The position numbers and the translations under genes were made by a program. A stretch of 64,000 nucleotides of DNA from an uncultured Methanoregula sp. (lineage in GTDB: Archaea > Halobacteriota > Methanomicrobia > Methanomicrobiales > Methanospirillaceae): contig NZ_OY759744.1 of the NCBI RefSeq assembly GCF_963662735.1, positions 1,034,153 through 1,098,152 on the forward strand, read 5' to 3'. Shown in pieces: positions 8,724-17,180 of the stretch; within the stretch, counting starts at the first letter, position 1, and each line of letters begins with the position of its first letter. Under the pieces are notes generated by a model, which did not search any database, had not been told where the DNA came from, and was given only the letters and a program-made list of their open reading frames with translations.

Positions 8724-10031
8724 CTATTCATTGATTTTTGTAAGGATCACGTCTCCGCCGAGCCTGATAATGGAGACATTCCCGACACTTTGGGAATCGA
8801 TCATCGCACCGTTCGGCACTTCCATCATATGTGCCTCGTTCGAGTTGTATACTGCGAGGAACTGGATGCCTGACTGGTTGAAGGCCCTGCAGATCCCGTC
8901 GGTTGTGCAATCGATGATCGAGCCGTACGGCATCTCATTGTTTTTCTTCCGGGTTCCGGGAGGTACGATCTTCAGTTCTCCCTCCAGCATGACCGGTTGC
9001 ATGGTTTCATTCACTGCAAGGGCTGGTGTTCCAAGAAGGGACCAGTTGATATAATTCCCCGTCTTCGGCTGTGAGGGTAACGGTGCAATAATCTCGGCAA
9101 AACTGTTTGCGTTTGCCTGCCGTCCCTCCTCACGGGATTCGACCAGGACCATGTACTTCCCGGTATTAAGCCGGGAAGTGTCAATGGTACCGGAGAAGTG
9201 GTTGATCCCATCCGTCCCGGCAGCGACCTGTGCATCCCCGCTGGTGATCTCGTGGGAGGAGTCATAATTTTTCGGAGTAGGGTGCGTGAAGACAGTCATC
9301 ACCGTGATGGACAACCGTGTCCCGGCAGGGAGGCTCGTGGTGCCGGTAACGGCCATCGTTCCCGGTGTACTCTCACCGATCGGTGCAATGTCAATGAGGG
9401 CGTCCACCCCGTTTGGGAAATAGATATCGCACGAGTTACCGGCGCCGTATTCCGATATTGCCTGATCCAGGTAGTCTGCGAGCGTCGTGGGATAATTCTC
9501 CCGGTTGTTGAGTCCCATAAGGATTCTTTCGGGAGTATCCCGGGCCGCGGTCACATTGCCGGAGACTGCGTCCAGGTTGACCGTGAAATGATCGGGCGAT
9601 GACGGGTACTGGACCACAAGGGCCGGGGAGAATGCCCGTGGCAGCCCGGCAGTCTCTTCGGCGCTCAGGGCGACCTGGAAGGATCCGTCCGCCATCACCG
9701 GCACGCGCCACGTCCTGATAGTGCCATTCATCAGCCAGATCTGGACTTCTGGAATCGACCGGTCTTTCACGGTCCCGTTGATCGTGAACGATCTTCCCCG
9801 CAGCACGTTGAGGCTCTGCCGCACTTTTTGTTCTGGTGCCTGGCCGGATGCGGTTGTCATTTCCGTTGAAGGGACCGTTGCCTGTGCAGTAATATGTCCC
9901 GACTGCATCACCTGATATTGAGTCTGGACAGGAGTCACTGCTGCCGGATGCTGAGTGGAGGTACATCCTGAGAACAGGATCATGAGGATCGCGAACAGGA
10001 CTGTCAAGAGACGAACGCCGGAGAAGACCAT
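8724..10031 (-). CDS. Secreted lipoprotein with Ig-like domains (DUF3821-like)
   Basis: An exported lipoprotein of 435 residues from the chosen start. The signal peptide ends in the lipobox LFSGC, so it should be lipid-anchored on the outer face of the membrane. The mature part has a Thr/Gln-rich spacer, then beta-rich segments (RGRSFTINGTVKDRSIPEVQ; GTRLSITVMTVFTHPTPKNY; HFSGTIDTSRLNTGKYMVLVE) like those in Methanomicrobiales surface proteins annotated DUF3821. The open frame begins at a TTG at 10043. The ATG at 10031 is preferred because GGTGAT lies 4 nt before it and it gives a compact signal peptide. Function is unknown; roles in envelope architecture are possible. Confidence 0.7.
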   Translation of the reverse strand: MVFSGVRLLTVLFAILMILFSGCTSTQHPAAVTPVQTQYQVMQSGHITAQATVPSTEMTTASGQAPEQKVRQSLNVLRGRSFTINGTVKDRSIPEVQIWLMNGTIRTWRVPVMADGSFQVALSAEETAGLPRAFSPALVVQYPSSPDHFTVNLDAVSGNVTAARDTPERILMGLNNRENYPTTLADYLDQAISEYGAGNSCDIYFPNGVDALIDIAPIGESTPGTMAVTGTTSLPAGTRLSITVMTVFTHPTPKNYDSSHEITSGDAQVAAGTDGINHFSGTIDTSRLNTGKYMVLVESREEGRQANANSFAEIIAPLPSQPKTGNYINWSLLGTPALAVNETMQPVMLEGELKIVPPGTRKKNNEMPYGSIIDCTTDGICRAFNQSGIQFLAVYNSNEAHMMEVPNGAMIDSQSVGNVSIIRLGGDVILTKINE

Positions 10032-10110
10032 ATGCATCACCAAGTACGATCTGGTTGTGCCGGCTTCTGGATAAACGCTTTTGTATTAATTTCCTGCAAT
10101 GAAAAAAAAA

Positions 10111-10710
10111 TTACATCTTGATCTGCGCAAGCGCATCATAGGCCATCTTCCGGAACACTGCCGGATCAATGGTGGGGTACTGCTCTTTTGCCTTGATGAC
10201 GTCCGGTGCGGTACCTGCTGCACAGGCCTCGATCCGGTCCAGGGTCCGCTCGGCAGCATCCAGCACCCAGAGATCCCGGGTGTCCTTGTCCACGACCGTT
10301 ATCGATTCCACCCGGACCGAGACAAGGAACGACCCGTCCGGCTTCTGGTACAGGTTGGGCTTGCCGATCACGGCAACGAACGCGGGCGTCTCGATCTTGG
10401 CCAGCTGCTGCATGGCCTCGGGCTGGTAACTCCCGGCCATGATGAAGAACGTACCGCTCGGGTCCACGACACGGCCCCGGTAAAAGATGTTCTGTTCTCC
10501 CTGCCGCTGCTTCTCGGTCAGGGTACCGACAATGAAGATCCGGTTGCAGCGCTCTCCGGTGGGAATGAGTGCGAACGTGGGGCTCTTCTCATCCTCGCCG
10601 TCCTTGAACTGGTACCGGCATTCCCGCAGCTCGCCCGCAAAGACCCGGCGTGCCGGCTCCCGCTCGAACGATCCCTCCCTGCGTCCCATCTCTCCGCTGT
10701 TCGTGCTCAT
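10111..10710 (-). CDS. RPA-associated OB-fold protein (COG3390)
   Basis: Partner of archaeal replication protein A, expected to work with it in binding single-stranded DNA during replication and repair. 199 residues from the ATG at 10710, which overlaps the stop of the RPA gene (ATGA), so the two are translationally coupled; a longer frame to 10776 is a shadow. The N-terminal half contains an OB-type core (ARRVFAGELREC, CNRIFIVGTLTEK, FYRGRVVDPSGTFFIMAG) and the C-terminal part is the family-specific helical region ending YDALAQIKM. Family and operon position agree with the RPA/COG3390 pair known in Euryarchaeota. Confidence 0.85.
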   Translation of the reverse strand: MSTNSGEMGRREGSFEREPARRVFAGELRECRYQFKDGEDEKSPTFALIPTGERCNRIFIVGTLTEKQRQGEQNIFYRGRVVDPSGTFFIMAGSYQPEAMQQLAKIETPAFVAVIGKPNLYQKPDGSFLVSVRVESITVVDKDTRDLWVLDAAERTLDRIEACAAGTAPDVIKAKEQYPTIDPAVFRKMAYDALAQIKM

Positions 10711-11951
10711 GATACACCCCCGGCCCGGTTCAGCAGCCGGGCATGTTCGCCGCTGTCGAACGAAGAGCGCTCGCACTTGTTCACCAGCAGGCGGCCGTCA
10801 ATCTCGCACCCGTGGCAGGTGATGTACCGGCCAAGCACCTTGTCCCGCATCTGGAGGAAGACCTCGTCCATCCCCAGCGGGTTGTTCTCGGCAATCTCCT
10901 GTGCGGCAGTAAGGCTGATTCCCGTGAGGGCCTCCACAGCATCGCGCTGCAGCAGGATGCTGTGGGTCTTTAATCCGTCGTCGAGCCATCCCTTGATCCG
11001 CAGGTCATAGATGAACTTCGGCTGGATCTCGTGGACCGGGCAGTAGTTCTGGCGCGAAAGGGCACGGTTGCATCCTTCGACCGGGCAGCGCTTGATGATC
11101 CCCGACCCCGGGGCAATGTGCACGATCGCTCCCCGGAATGAAGCTTCCCCGCCGCTTACCGGGATATCCCCCTCTTCCTGCATGACCGTTGCCGGGTTCA
11201 GGTTCAGCGAGAGCCTCCCGTTGAACTCGTCCACCTGGGCATAAAAGATATTGTAGACCGCGCCGGGGGTAAGGCTCTCCTTGCCGGGCTCTTTCCAGAT
11301 AACGAACTTGACGGTCCCGGTCTCGTCCCCGAGAAGGCCGGACTGGAGCATCCGTTCATGGGAAGCGTCCCATTCCTGGATCACTTTTGCCCGGACGCTG
11401 CCGATACCGGGGCGAAGACCTGTTATCGGGTCCGGAGTGGGAATCAGGGCCCGGTCCTCGCCGATCTCCTTGATCGTAGTACCGGAATGGATCTTCAGGT
11501 TCGGGACATCCTTGTACTCGTCCACCACAGCGGACTCGATCCGGTACCAGGTTCCTTCCGCCATTGCCGGGGCGTTGGCTTTCGCCCATGCAACGAACCG
11601 GATCGCTCCGGATTCATCGGCAATGATCCCGCTCTGGGCAATCGCCGGCGAGGCCGGCGGCGAGAGCGAGACAATCTTTCCCTCGATGGTCACCCACTCG
11701 CCGGAAACGGCTTCCGCGATCTTCTTCTCTTCCGTCCCGCCGCCGCTCTTCGGGGGTCCGCCCGCTCCTGCAAGGGGTATGTTGTACTCCTTTGCAAGTT
11801 CGTTGGTTACGCTGCGTTCAGCCTCGGTGGGCTGGACGCCGAATTCCTGAACGAGCCGGCGGAGCTTGCCCTCGATCTTCTGGAGATCGGGCGTCTGTCC
11901 GCTCTTGGAAAACTTTCGGGAGATTCTGTCTGCTGCTTCGGAAAAATCCAT
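10707..11951 (-). CDS. rpa: Replication protein A (single-stranded DNA-binding, OB folds plus zinc finger)
   Basis: Coats single-stranded DNA during replication, recombination and repair. 414 residues: a helical N-terminus (1-60), OB folds at about 78-165 and 180-260 (each with the G-x-I-x-F/W-x-W signature, such as ESGAIRFVAWAKA and ETGTVKFVIWKE), and a C-terminal OB region interrupted by a zinc finger with C289, C294, C304 and H307. It is first in an operon with its COG3390 partner. A CTATATAG box at 11989-11996 and a GGAG at 11961-11964 fix the start. Confidence 0.93.
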   Translation of the reverse strand: MDFSEAADRISRKFSKSGQTPDLQKIEGKLRRLVQEFGVQPTEAERSVTNELAKEYNIPLAGAGGPPKSGGGTEEKKIAEAVSGEWVTIEGKIVSLSPPASPAIAQSGIIADESGAIRFVAWAKANAPAMAEGTWYRIESAVVDEYKDVPNLKIHSGTTIKEIGEDRALIPTPDPITGLRPGIGSVRAKVIQEWDASHERMLQSGLLGDETGTVKFVIWKEPGKESLTPGAVYNIFYAQVDEFNGRLSLNLNPATVMQEEGDIPVSGGEASFRGAIVHIAPGSGIIKRCPVEGCNRALSRQNYCPVHEIQPKFIYDLRIKGWLDDGLKTHSILLQRDAVEALTGISLTAAQEIAENNPLGMDEVFLQMRDKVLGRYITCHGCEIDGRLLVNKCERSSFDSGEHARLLNRAGGVS

Positions 11952-11988
11952 ATCTTACATCTCCAGTTTTAATCCGGTTTTATCCGGA

Positions 11989-11996
11989 CTATATAG
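11989..11996 (-). promoter_or_regulatory. TATA box of the RPA operon
   Basis: CTATATAG is centred about 41 bp upstream of the RPA ATG. It predicts a start near 11967 and a leader of about 15 nt that still includes the GGAG ribosome-binding site. Confidence 0.55.
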
Positions 11997-12085
11997 GGTG
12001 ACCATGCATAGTGAAAGTGTCGTATTGGATCCCGCACCGCCGCTATGGTCAGGTTTATGTACACAAAAGGTGACTTAGTGATACT

Positions 12086-12280
12086 ATGTCTGAAATAACC
12101 GCTGACAGCACCATTTACGATCTCCTCAAGGCAAAGCCCGAAGCCACCGATGCCCTCTTCAAGTTCGGCATGGGTTGTGTCGGCTGTGCCATCGCCCGTG
12201 GCGAGACCATCCGCGAAGCAGCAGAAGCCCACGGCATTCCGCTGCCCGAGCTTCTCAAGGCCCTCGGCATCAACGAGTAA
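12086..12280 (+). CDS. DUF1858 redox-disulfide small protein
   Basis: A complete 64-residue protein of the DUF1858 family (hybrid-cluster-protein-associated disulfide domain). The core has the helix-start segment TIYDLLKAKPEATDALFKFG followed by GMGCVGC (C31, C34), the conserved redox-active or metal-binding CxxC, then the ARGETIREAAEAHGI helix. Family members occur next to hybrid-cluster proteins or fused to redox enzymes; no such gene is adjacent here. A GGTGA ribosome-binding site lies about 13 nt before the ATG. It is divergent from RPA and convergent with cbiZ. The exact partner is unknown. Confidence 0.85.
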   Translation: MSEITADSTIYDLLKAKPEATDALFKFGMGCVGCAIARGETIREAAEAHGIPLPELLKALGINE

Positions 12281-12297
12281 GCCGGAATAAAAATAGT

Positions 12298-13179
12298 TTA
12301 TCTCTTTTTTGAGCCTGAAACGAGTACCAGCTCGTCAAGCGTTGCACCCGGGAATTTTTTCAGGTAGCTGGCGATCTCTGGTTTGTGCAGGAGCGTGCAC
12401 GTTGCACAGTTCCAGACCTTTCCTCCGCTGGCACTCTCCACCCACTGCCCGAGCTGTTCATTCCTGCACGGGTAAAACGGGCAGTAGCAGAAATCGCAGG
12501 CCTGTCCCTCAAAATGGCAGGGATAGTACGGGCAGGTTTCCGGCACCCATTCAATCCAGTGTTCACCCCTGAACCGGCTGAAGATAAAGTATGCCGGCCG
12601 ATCGGATCGGACCCCGGTATCGTGCCGCTTCAGGGCTTCCGGTAACCCGTGGGCAATGGCCGCCCTGATCCTCGTCCCGGCTGCCGTGAGACGTCCTGCC
12701 GACCAGTGGCAGGTATCTCCTTCGCCGGCTACAATCACGCCGTCGGAGGGCGTTCCGGAGATGGGGAGATCGAGTGCCTGGAGCGCCTCTGCCTTGGCTT
12801 CGGCAGCAACCATGACGGCTTCCACGAGAGCGGCATCGTCGAACCCTTCCGTGCTCGTGACGATGATCGTGATCCCGCCCGTTCCTGCCGGGGGTTCGCG
12901 GCGGATGCCGGCCGCGATGAATACCGTGATGAAATCGTACTGGAGAATACAGAACTGGCAGACGGGAATCGCGGTGAGGAACCCGGAGTACTCCATGTCC
13001 AGGCCGGCACCGGCAGCTATCCGCCCGAGTACCTTGTCCGGATCCTCAGCGCCTGCACCGGGCGGGATCGTTGTGTGAAGAAGGGTCGGCAGCGATCGGA
13101 TGCCCCCGCAGATGCCGGTGCTTGCAGCGCGGAACGATCCGCGAATGAAAAGAGTATTGTTATCGGTATAATATCTCAT
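12298..13179 (-). CDS. cbiZ: Adenosylcobinamide amidohydrolase CbiZ with cysteine-rich tail
   Basis: Removes the aminopropanol side chain from adenosylcobinamide, giving adenosylcobyric acid for cobamide salvage in archaea. The N-terminal 200 residues carry CbiZ signatures (STGICGGIRSLPTLLHTTIP; FLTAIPV; GITIIVTSTEGFDD; GTPSDGVIVAG). The last 80 or so are a separate cysteine-rich small domain (CPYYPCH, CDFCYCPFYPC, WNCATCTLLH), which is fused to CbiZ in other archaea and likely binds metal. It overlaps the upstream NrdD-tail gene by 4 bp (ATGA), so the two are co-translated. Cobamide salvage suits an organism that needs corrinoids for methyl transfer and for HgcA. Confidence 0.88.
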   Translation of the reverse strand: MRYYTDNNTLFIRGSFRAASTGICGGIRSLPTLLHTTIPPGAGAEDPDKVLGRIAAGAGLDMEYSGFLTAIPVCQFCILQYDFITVFIAAGIRREPPAGTGGITIIVTSTEGFDDAALVEAVMVAAEAKAEALQALDLPISGTPSDGVIVAGEGDTCHWSAGRLTAAGTRIRAAIAHGLPEALKRHDTGVRSDRPAYFIFSRFRGEHWIEWVPETCPYYPCHFEGQACDFCYCPFYPCRNEQLGQWVESASGGKVWNCATCTLLHKPEIASYLKKFPGATLDELVLVSGSKKR

Positions 13180-13538
13180 GCAACCGAGTAGCGCATCCGG
13201 TCCTTGAGCTCCTGCTGTTTGCCGGCGTTCCAGCCGGAAACGTCCTGCAGGTATCCCGTGACCCGGCTGACCTGCACAACGTCATGCGAACCGCACTCGG
13301 GGCAGACCGCCTGTCCGCAGAGGGGACAGTACTCGATGCCGGAGATGATCTCGTGGGTGCAGTGGCAGTGGTCGAGCGGGCACATCACTTCCAGGTGCGT
13401 CTCGCCGCAGTTGGGGCAGGGGTTCTGGTCCACGATGAGGTGGCAGGTGTGGCACTTGAATTTGCGCTCCTTTTCGGGAATATCGTCAAGTTTCTTGTAT
13501 TTGCCTGCCAGTGTCCGTTGTTCTGCCGTCCAATCCAT
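13176..13538 (-). CDS. Free-standing C-terminal (glycyl-radical/zinc) domain of anaerobic ribonucleotide reductase
   Basis: A 120-residue protein. Its C-terminal 50 residues match the end of class III NrdD: zinc-type CPLCGQAVCPECG followed by the glycyl-radical segment SRVTGYL and the GWNAGKQQELKDR tail. The N-terminal half adds more Cys pairs (CHTCH, CPNCG, CPLDHCHC), so it looks like stacked zinc ribbons. The 600-residue catalytic barrel of NrdD is absent. It may replace a damaged radical domain, as GrcA does for pyruvate formate-lyase, or form part of a split enzyme; both are inference. The ATG at 13538 is chosen over 13553 because a TATA-like TTTATTAATG near 13561-13570 predicts a start just before it. 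Confidence 0.72.
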   Translation of the reverse strand: MDWTAEQRTLAGKYKKLDDIPEKERKFKCHTCHLIVDQNPCPNCGETHLEVMCPLDHCHCTHEIISGIEYCPLCGQAVCPECGSHDVVQVSRVTGYLQDVSGWNAGKQQELKDRMRYSVA

Positions 13539-13684
13539 ACTATAACATCGCACAGGTCATTAATAAACATTTAGAACCTGCAGGTTCGATGAACTGCGAT
13601 TTCATCCACTTAAAAGCGTGCATATGCAGATCTGGCCGCAAAAATCCCGTCATTTAAATATGACAACCCGATCGGGGCAATAAT

Positions 13685-13788
13685 CCGGGCCGGTTTCCAT
13701 AACAGGGCTGGAAACTGGCGCTCATGCCCGGCAAAAATTATTTAACTCCCCACCCGGTATCCCGTGAAACCAAGCCGGGACAACCGGG
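13685..13788 (+). ncRNA. Candidate small RNA with two strong hairpins
   Basis: Hairpin 1 spans 13685-13731: outer CCGGGC/GCCCGG and inner CCGGTTTCCA (13690-13699) with TGGAAACTGG (13709-13718), 9 of 10 paired. Hairpin 2 spans 13753-13788: CCCGGT and TCCCG pair with CGGGA and ACCGGG. A TATA-like TTTAAATAT (13653-13661) predicts a start near 13683. No ORF lies here. The alternative is that hairpin 2, just past the end of pyrF on the other strand, is a 3' element of that operon. Confidence 0.35.
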
Positions 13789-13797
13789 GAACGCGGA

Positions 13798-14439
13798 TTA
13801 TTTCCCTGATCGCACATGCGCAAACGCATGCGCTGCAGCGGCCGGGTCTTTTGCCTCGTAAATGGCGCGGCCTACGATGATGCCATCGACGATTGCAGCG
13901 ATGGTTGCTGCATCGCCTCCCTGCGCCCCCACCCCCGGGGAGAGAATCTTGCGGGCTCCCACGATCTTCCGGAGTTCCCGTGCCCGCTCGGGCCGGGTGG
14001 CGGGTGCAATGATACCGTCTGCCCCGCATTCCATGGCAAGGCGGGCGATCTTTTCCGCGGCTCCCCCGTGGAAGAACTCGGTTGCTCCCGGGTGGCTCAT
14101 CTCGGCCACGACAAAACAGGCTCCCCCGTAATCAACGGAGACGTCCACGCAGGCCTGGACCGAGTCCCTGCCGGTGAACCCGTGGCAGATTATAGAGGCA
14201 AAGCCGGCATCAAAGACCTGCTCCGCGATAAGCCGGTTGGTGTTGGGAATATCGGCCACCTTGAAATCGGCGATGAGCGGGAGATCGAGATCCTCCAGTT
14301 CGCGAACAATGGCAAGCCCGGAGGCGAGGATGAGCGGGTACCCGAGTTTTATGGCGTCCACGTGGGGAGCACAGGCCCCTGCGATCGCGAGGGCTGTTTT
14401 CTTCTCCGTTGCATCCAGTGCAAGGATCAGTTCAGCCAT
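13798..14439 (-). CDS. pyrF: Orotidine 5'-phosphate decarboxylase
   Basis: Last step of UMP synthesis: decarboxylation of OMP in the cytoplasm. The ATG at 14439 gives a 213-residue protein beginning MAELILALDAT, the normal archaeal length; the longer frame to 14493 is not needed. The catalytic Asp-Lys-Asp network is visible in DLPLIADFKVADIPNTN, with the phosphate-binding end LSPGVGAQGGDA and IIVGRAIYEA. It overlaps the end of deoxyhypusine synthase by 8 bp, so the two genes are coupled. Confidence 0.95.
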   Translation of the reverse strand: MAELILALDATEKKTALAIAGACAPHVDAIKLGYPLILASGLAIVRELEDLDLPLIADFKVADIPNTNRLIAEQVFDAGFASIICHGFTGRDSVQACVDVSVDYGGACFVVAEMSHPGATEFFHGGAAEKIARLAMECGADGIIAPATRPERARELRKIVGARKILSPGVGAQGGDAATIAAIVDGIIVGRAIYEAKDPAAAAHAFAHVRSGK

Positions 14440-15370
14440 GGTGCAGCCGCTCCATGACGGCAGCCACGAGCACCGGGAGCGTGATCGTTGCATCCCCGTA
14501 GACGGTTACTGCCTGTGCCTCTTCGGTGATCTTGCCCCAGGACCGGGCCTCGTCCAGCGTTGCGCCGGAGAGCCCGCCGAGGTCCGGGCGGTCGCCGGTC
14601 AGCTGGACTGCATAGCTGAACCCGTTCGGGGTCATGAGCATGCTCTGGAGGATGAAGTTCTTCGGAACGCCGCCACCCACGAGCATGGCCCCGGCCTTTT
14701 TCACCGTAAAACACCGGTCCATGAGGGCCGGCATATCGGCAAACGCGTCCACGGTCACCTTGTTCGTCTGCGAGAAGAGCCAGTACTGGAGCCCGATCAT
14801 CGAGTCCTGCACCGCGGGACAGTAGACCGGGATCTTCTTGCGGGCTGCCGTGTGGAGGATACCCGACTTCGCGTGCTTCCCGATATGTTCGAGAAGTGCC
14901 GATATGGAAATGGTGCTGCCGGGTTCGAGCTCCCCGAACACACCCTGCATGAACTCCTCGAAGTGCTCGAACGCCTCGTTGGGGAGGTAGACATCGTAGA
15001 TCCGGTTGATCTCGTCGTGGCGGAGCTCGATATCATTGCAGAAGGCCGTGCCGTGGAAATGTTTGCACCCGATGGCCTCGATGATATCGTGCGTGAGGTT
15101 TGCACCGGTGGAGACGAGCACGTCGATGTGCCCCTCCCGGATGAGATCGGAAACGATCCCGCCCATACCCGCCGGGACCATTGCCCCGGCAAGCCCGAAG
15201 AACTTCGTGGCCTCTTTGTCCCGCAGCATCTGCTCGTAAATATCCGCGGAACGGGACAGGGATCCGCCATTGTACGCCCCGGCCTCTCCCATGGCCCTGA
15301 CCAGTTCGTTGACCGTCATGCCCGGCTTCACGTGCAGCTGGGTGACCGGTTCATCGCATGGATGTGACAT
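14432..15370 (-). CDS. dys: Deoxyhypusine synthase
   Basis: Transfers the aminobutyl group of spermidine, NAD-dependently, onto a lysine of aIF5A, the first step of hypusine formation. 312 residues. The N-terminus has GGSLSRSADIYEQML; the NAD site includes VSTGANLTHDIIEA; the catalytic lysine sits in VGGGVPKNFI (about residue 240), and the C-terminus contains ATLDEARSWGKI. It is followed by pyrF with an 8-bp overlap. A weak TATA (AATATACC near 15396-15403) predicts an almost leaderless mRNA. Confidence 0.95.
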   Translation of the reverse strand: MSHPCDEPVTQLHVKPGMTVNELVRAMGEAGAYNGGSLSRSADIYEQMLRDKEATKFFGLAGAMVPAGMGGIVSDLIREGHIDVLVSTGANLTHDIIEAIGCKHFHGTAFCNDIELRHDEINRIYDVYLPNEAFEHFEEFMQGVFGELEPGSTISISALLEHIGKHAKSGILHTAARKKIPVYCPAVQDSMIGLQYWLFSQTNKVTVDAFADMPALMDRCFTVKKAGAMLVGGGVPKNFILQSMLMTPNGFSYAVQLTGDRPDLGGLSGATLDEARSWGKITEEAQAVTVYGDATITLPVLVAAVMERLHHG

Positions 15371-15479
15371 GATATTCCCCCAAATGTTGCCGGTATATTG
15401 GCGGTCTGGCCTGATAACTGTGTTTCAGGACCCCGTGCCGGATATGGGGGATGAAAAAAGGATCAGGGCCGGCAACCGA

Positions 15480-16394
15480 TCATTCCAACTCGAGTTGTTC
15501 CCTTGCAGCTATCAGCTGCCGCTCCTGGTCCCCGGATACTGCCGGATATTTCAGCCTGAGCCCTTTGACTGCAGAAGTGATCACGTCTGCAATAAACGTC
15601 CGGGCCAGCAGCTTGTCGTCCGCGGGAACGATGAACCACGGGGCATGTTCCGTTGATGTTGCCGAGAGCATCTCTTCGTACGCATGAATGTACTCATCCC
15701 AGCATTGCCGCTCGGTAAGATCGGAGAACGAGAACTTCCAGTATTTTTCCCGGTGGCTGAGCCGGTCGAGGAGGCGCCGTTTCTGTTCGTCTTTTGAAAT
15801 GTTGAGGTAAAATTTGAGAACGAGGGTCCCGTTCCTGGCCAGGTGCTTTTCAAAGGCGTTGATATCCCGGAAGCGCCCCTCCCAGAACCCGGGCGCACCC
15901 GGCCCGATCTGTTCGGGAAGCCGCTCCATCCGGTCCGGGTGGACACGGACAACCAGCACGTCCTCGTAATAGGACCGGTTGAAGATACCGATCATCCCCC
16001 GCTCGGGAAGCAATTTCGTATAGCGCCAGAGAAAATCGTGGGCATGGTCCTCCTCACCGGGAACCTTGAAGCTGTGCACTGCACAACCCTGCGGGTTCAC
16101 CCCGGACATGACGTGCCGGATCGTCCCGTCCTTTCCTGCAGCATCCATTCCCTGCAGGATGATGAGCATCCCGTACTGCCGCGAGGCAGCAAAGATTTCC
16201 TGGGCTTCGGCGAGTGCAGCCCGGTCTTTCTCGAGCATTCCTTTGAGAAAGCTCTTTGCCTTGTCCTCGCTCATCTTCCCGAGCTGTTCGTGCTGTGCCA
16301 TGCAGGCAGGATATTTTTTCAGCTGAACGTTCTTCCCCGGCGGGACAATGAATTCCCTGATGTACTTTTTTATTTTCGGTCCTTTGAGTTCCAT
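15480..16394 (-). CDS. ppk2: Polyphosphate kinase 2 family nucleotide phosphotransferase
   Basis: Moves phosphate between polyphosphate and nucleotides. 304 residues, the size of short one-domain PPK2 enzymes (classes I and III). Walker A is GMDAAGKDG (about residues 80-88), Walker B/lid region is IGIFNRSYYEDVLVVRV, and the substrate arginines lie in SKDEQKRRLLDRL and SHREKYWKFSFSDL. Class III enzymes phosphorylate AMP and ADP; the subtype cannot be fixed by eye. It is monocistronic. A TTTTATAG-type box at about 16490-16498 gives a leader of roughly 70 nt. Confidence 0.9.
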   Translation of the reverse strand: MELKGPKIKKYIREFIVPPGKNVQLKKYPACMAQHEQLGKMSEDKAKSFLKGMLEKDRAALAEAQEIFAASRQYGMLIILQGMDAAGKDGTIRHVMSGVNPQGCAVHSFKVPGEEDHAHDFLWRYTKLLPERGMIGIFNRSYYEDVLVVRVHPDRMERLPEQIGPGAPGFWEGRFRDINAFEKHLARNGTLVLKFYLNISKDEQKRRLLDRLSHREKYWKFSFSDLTERQCWDEYIHAYEEMLSATSTEHAPWFIVPADDKLLARTFIADVITSAVKGLRLKYPAVSGDQERQLIAAREQLELE

Positions 16395-16573
16395 ATATTC
16401 TCCCAGTTCAGGGGGATGGGCGAGCCCGGCCCGTCATGCGGCTGTCGTATCTCCCTGCAGTTCTGTTATCTTGCCCTTGCTTCGCTCCCTATAAAACAGG
16501 ATCGGTACGTATGGCGGATCCGTCAGTGCATGCTGGTTCAGCCTGCATTACCTGCCGTAAAAAAAGAGATGTA

Positions 16574-17116
16574 TCAGACTGCAGCGATCACTTCACCCTT
16601 GTGCATCAGCAGGCCGGTGATGATGCTGAGGATGCCCAGGATCAGGCAGTAGATACCGATGAGCATAATGAGAACGAGCGATCCCTCTTTCGGGAGCGGG
16701 GCAAAGCCGATCAGGATGCCGAACAGGACGGCGAAGAACCCGCTGATCCCAAGCAGGACCCGGAAGGGCAGCTCCTTGAGCGAGAACGCGATGACCAGCT
16801 CAGCGATACCGGTGACAATGGCCCAGGCAGCGATCAGGAGGGTTAAGGCCACGAACATCATGAACGGCGAGATGAACATGAAAAGCGCAATAATGACGCC
16901 GAGAAGCGAGAGGATGAATACTCCCCAGTGCACCTTGCCGGACTCGCTGAGGGAGATCGCGCCGGTGACGAGCGAGATGATCAGAAGGAATATTCCGATG
17001 ATATAGGCAAAGACGGCCTGCATGCCTATCGGGAGCGTGAAGCAGAGGATCCCGATGATCAATGCAAAGATACCGCGGGCAAGCAGCCCGCCTTTGGTGA
17101 GAATTTCAACGTCCAT
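16574..17116 (-). CDS. HdeD-like (DUF308) six-helix membrane protein
   Basis: A 180-residue, very hydrophobic protein with six predicted membrane segments arranged as three helical pairs, typical of DUF308/HdeD proteins (for example GIFALIIGILCFTLP at the start and LGILSIITGLL at the end). HdeD is linked to acid stress in enterobacteria; a role in archaea is unknown. A GGTATATAACC box at 17144-17154 predicts transcription starting about 7 nt before the ATG. Confidence 0.85.
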   Translation of the reverse strand: MDVEILTKGGLLARGIFALIIGILCFTLPIGMQAVFAYIIGIFLLIISLVTGAISLSESGKVHWGVFILSLLGVIIALFMFISPFMMFVALTLLIAAWAIVTGIAELVIAFSLKELPFRVLLGISGFFAVLFGILIGFAPLPKEGSLVLIMLIGIYCLILGILSIITGLLMHKGEVIAAV

Positions 17117-17143
17117 AATGGATCACGTTGATTCAGCGCGGAT

Positions 17144-17154
17144 GGTTATATACC
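17144..17154 (-). promoter_or_regulatory. TATA box of the DUF308 gene
   Basis: GGTATATAACC on the minus strand is centred 33 bp upstream of the ATG, giving a near-leaderless transcript. Confidence 0.55.
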
Positions 17155-17180
17155 CGTTATTATTTTTGCCCGTGCGGGGT

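Noticed and set aside
10099..11010. 303-codon open frame on the plus strand across RPA and its partner
   Set aside because: It is fully antisense to two confident coupled genes and lacks any domain.
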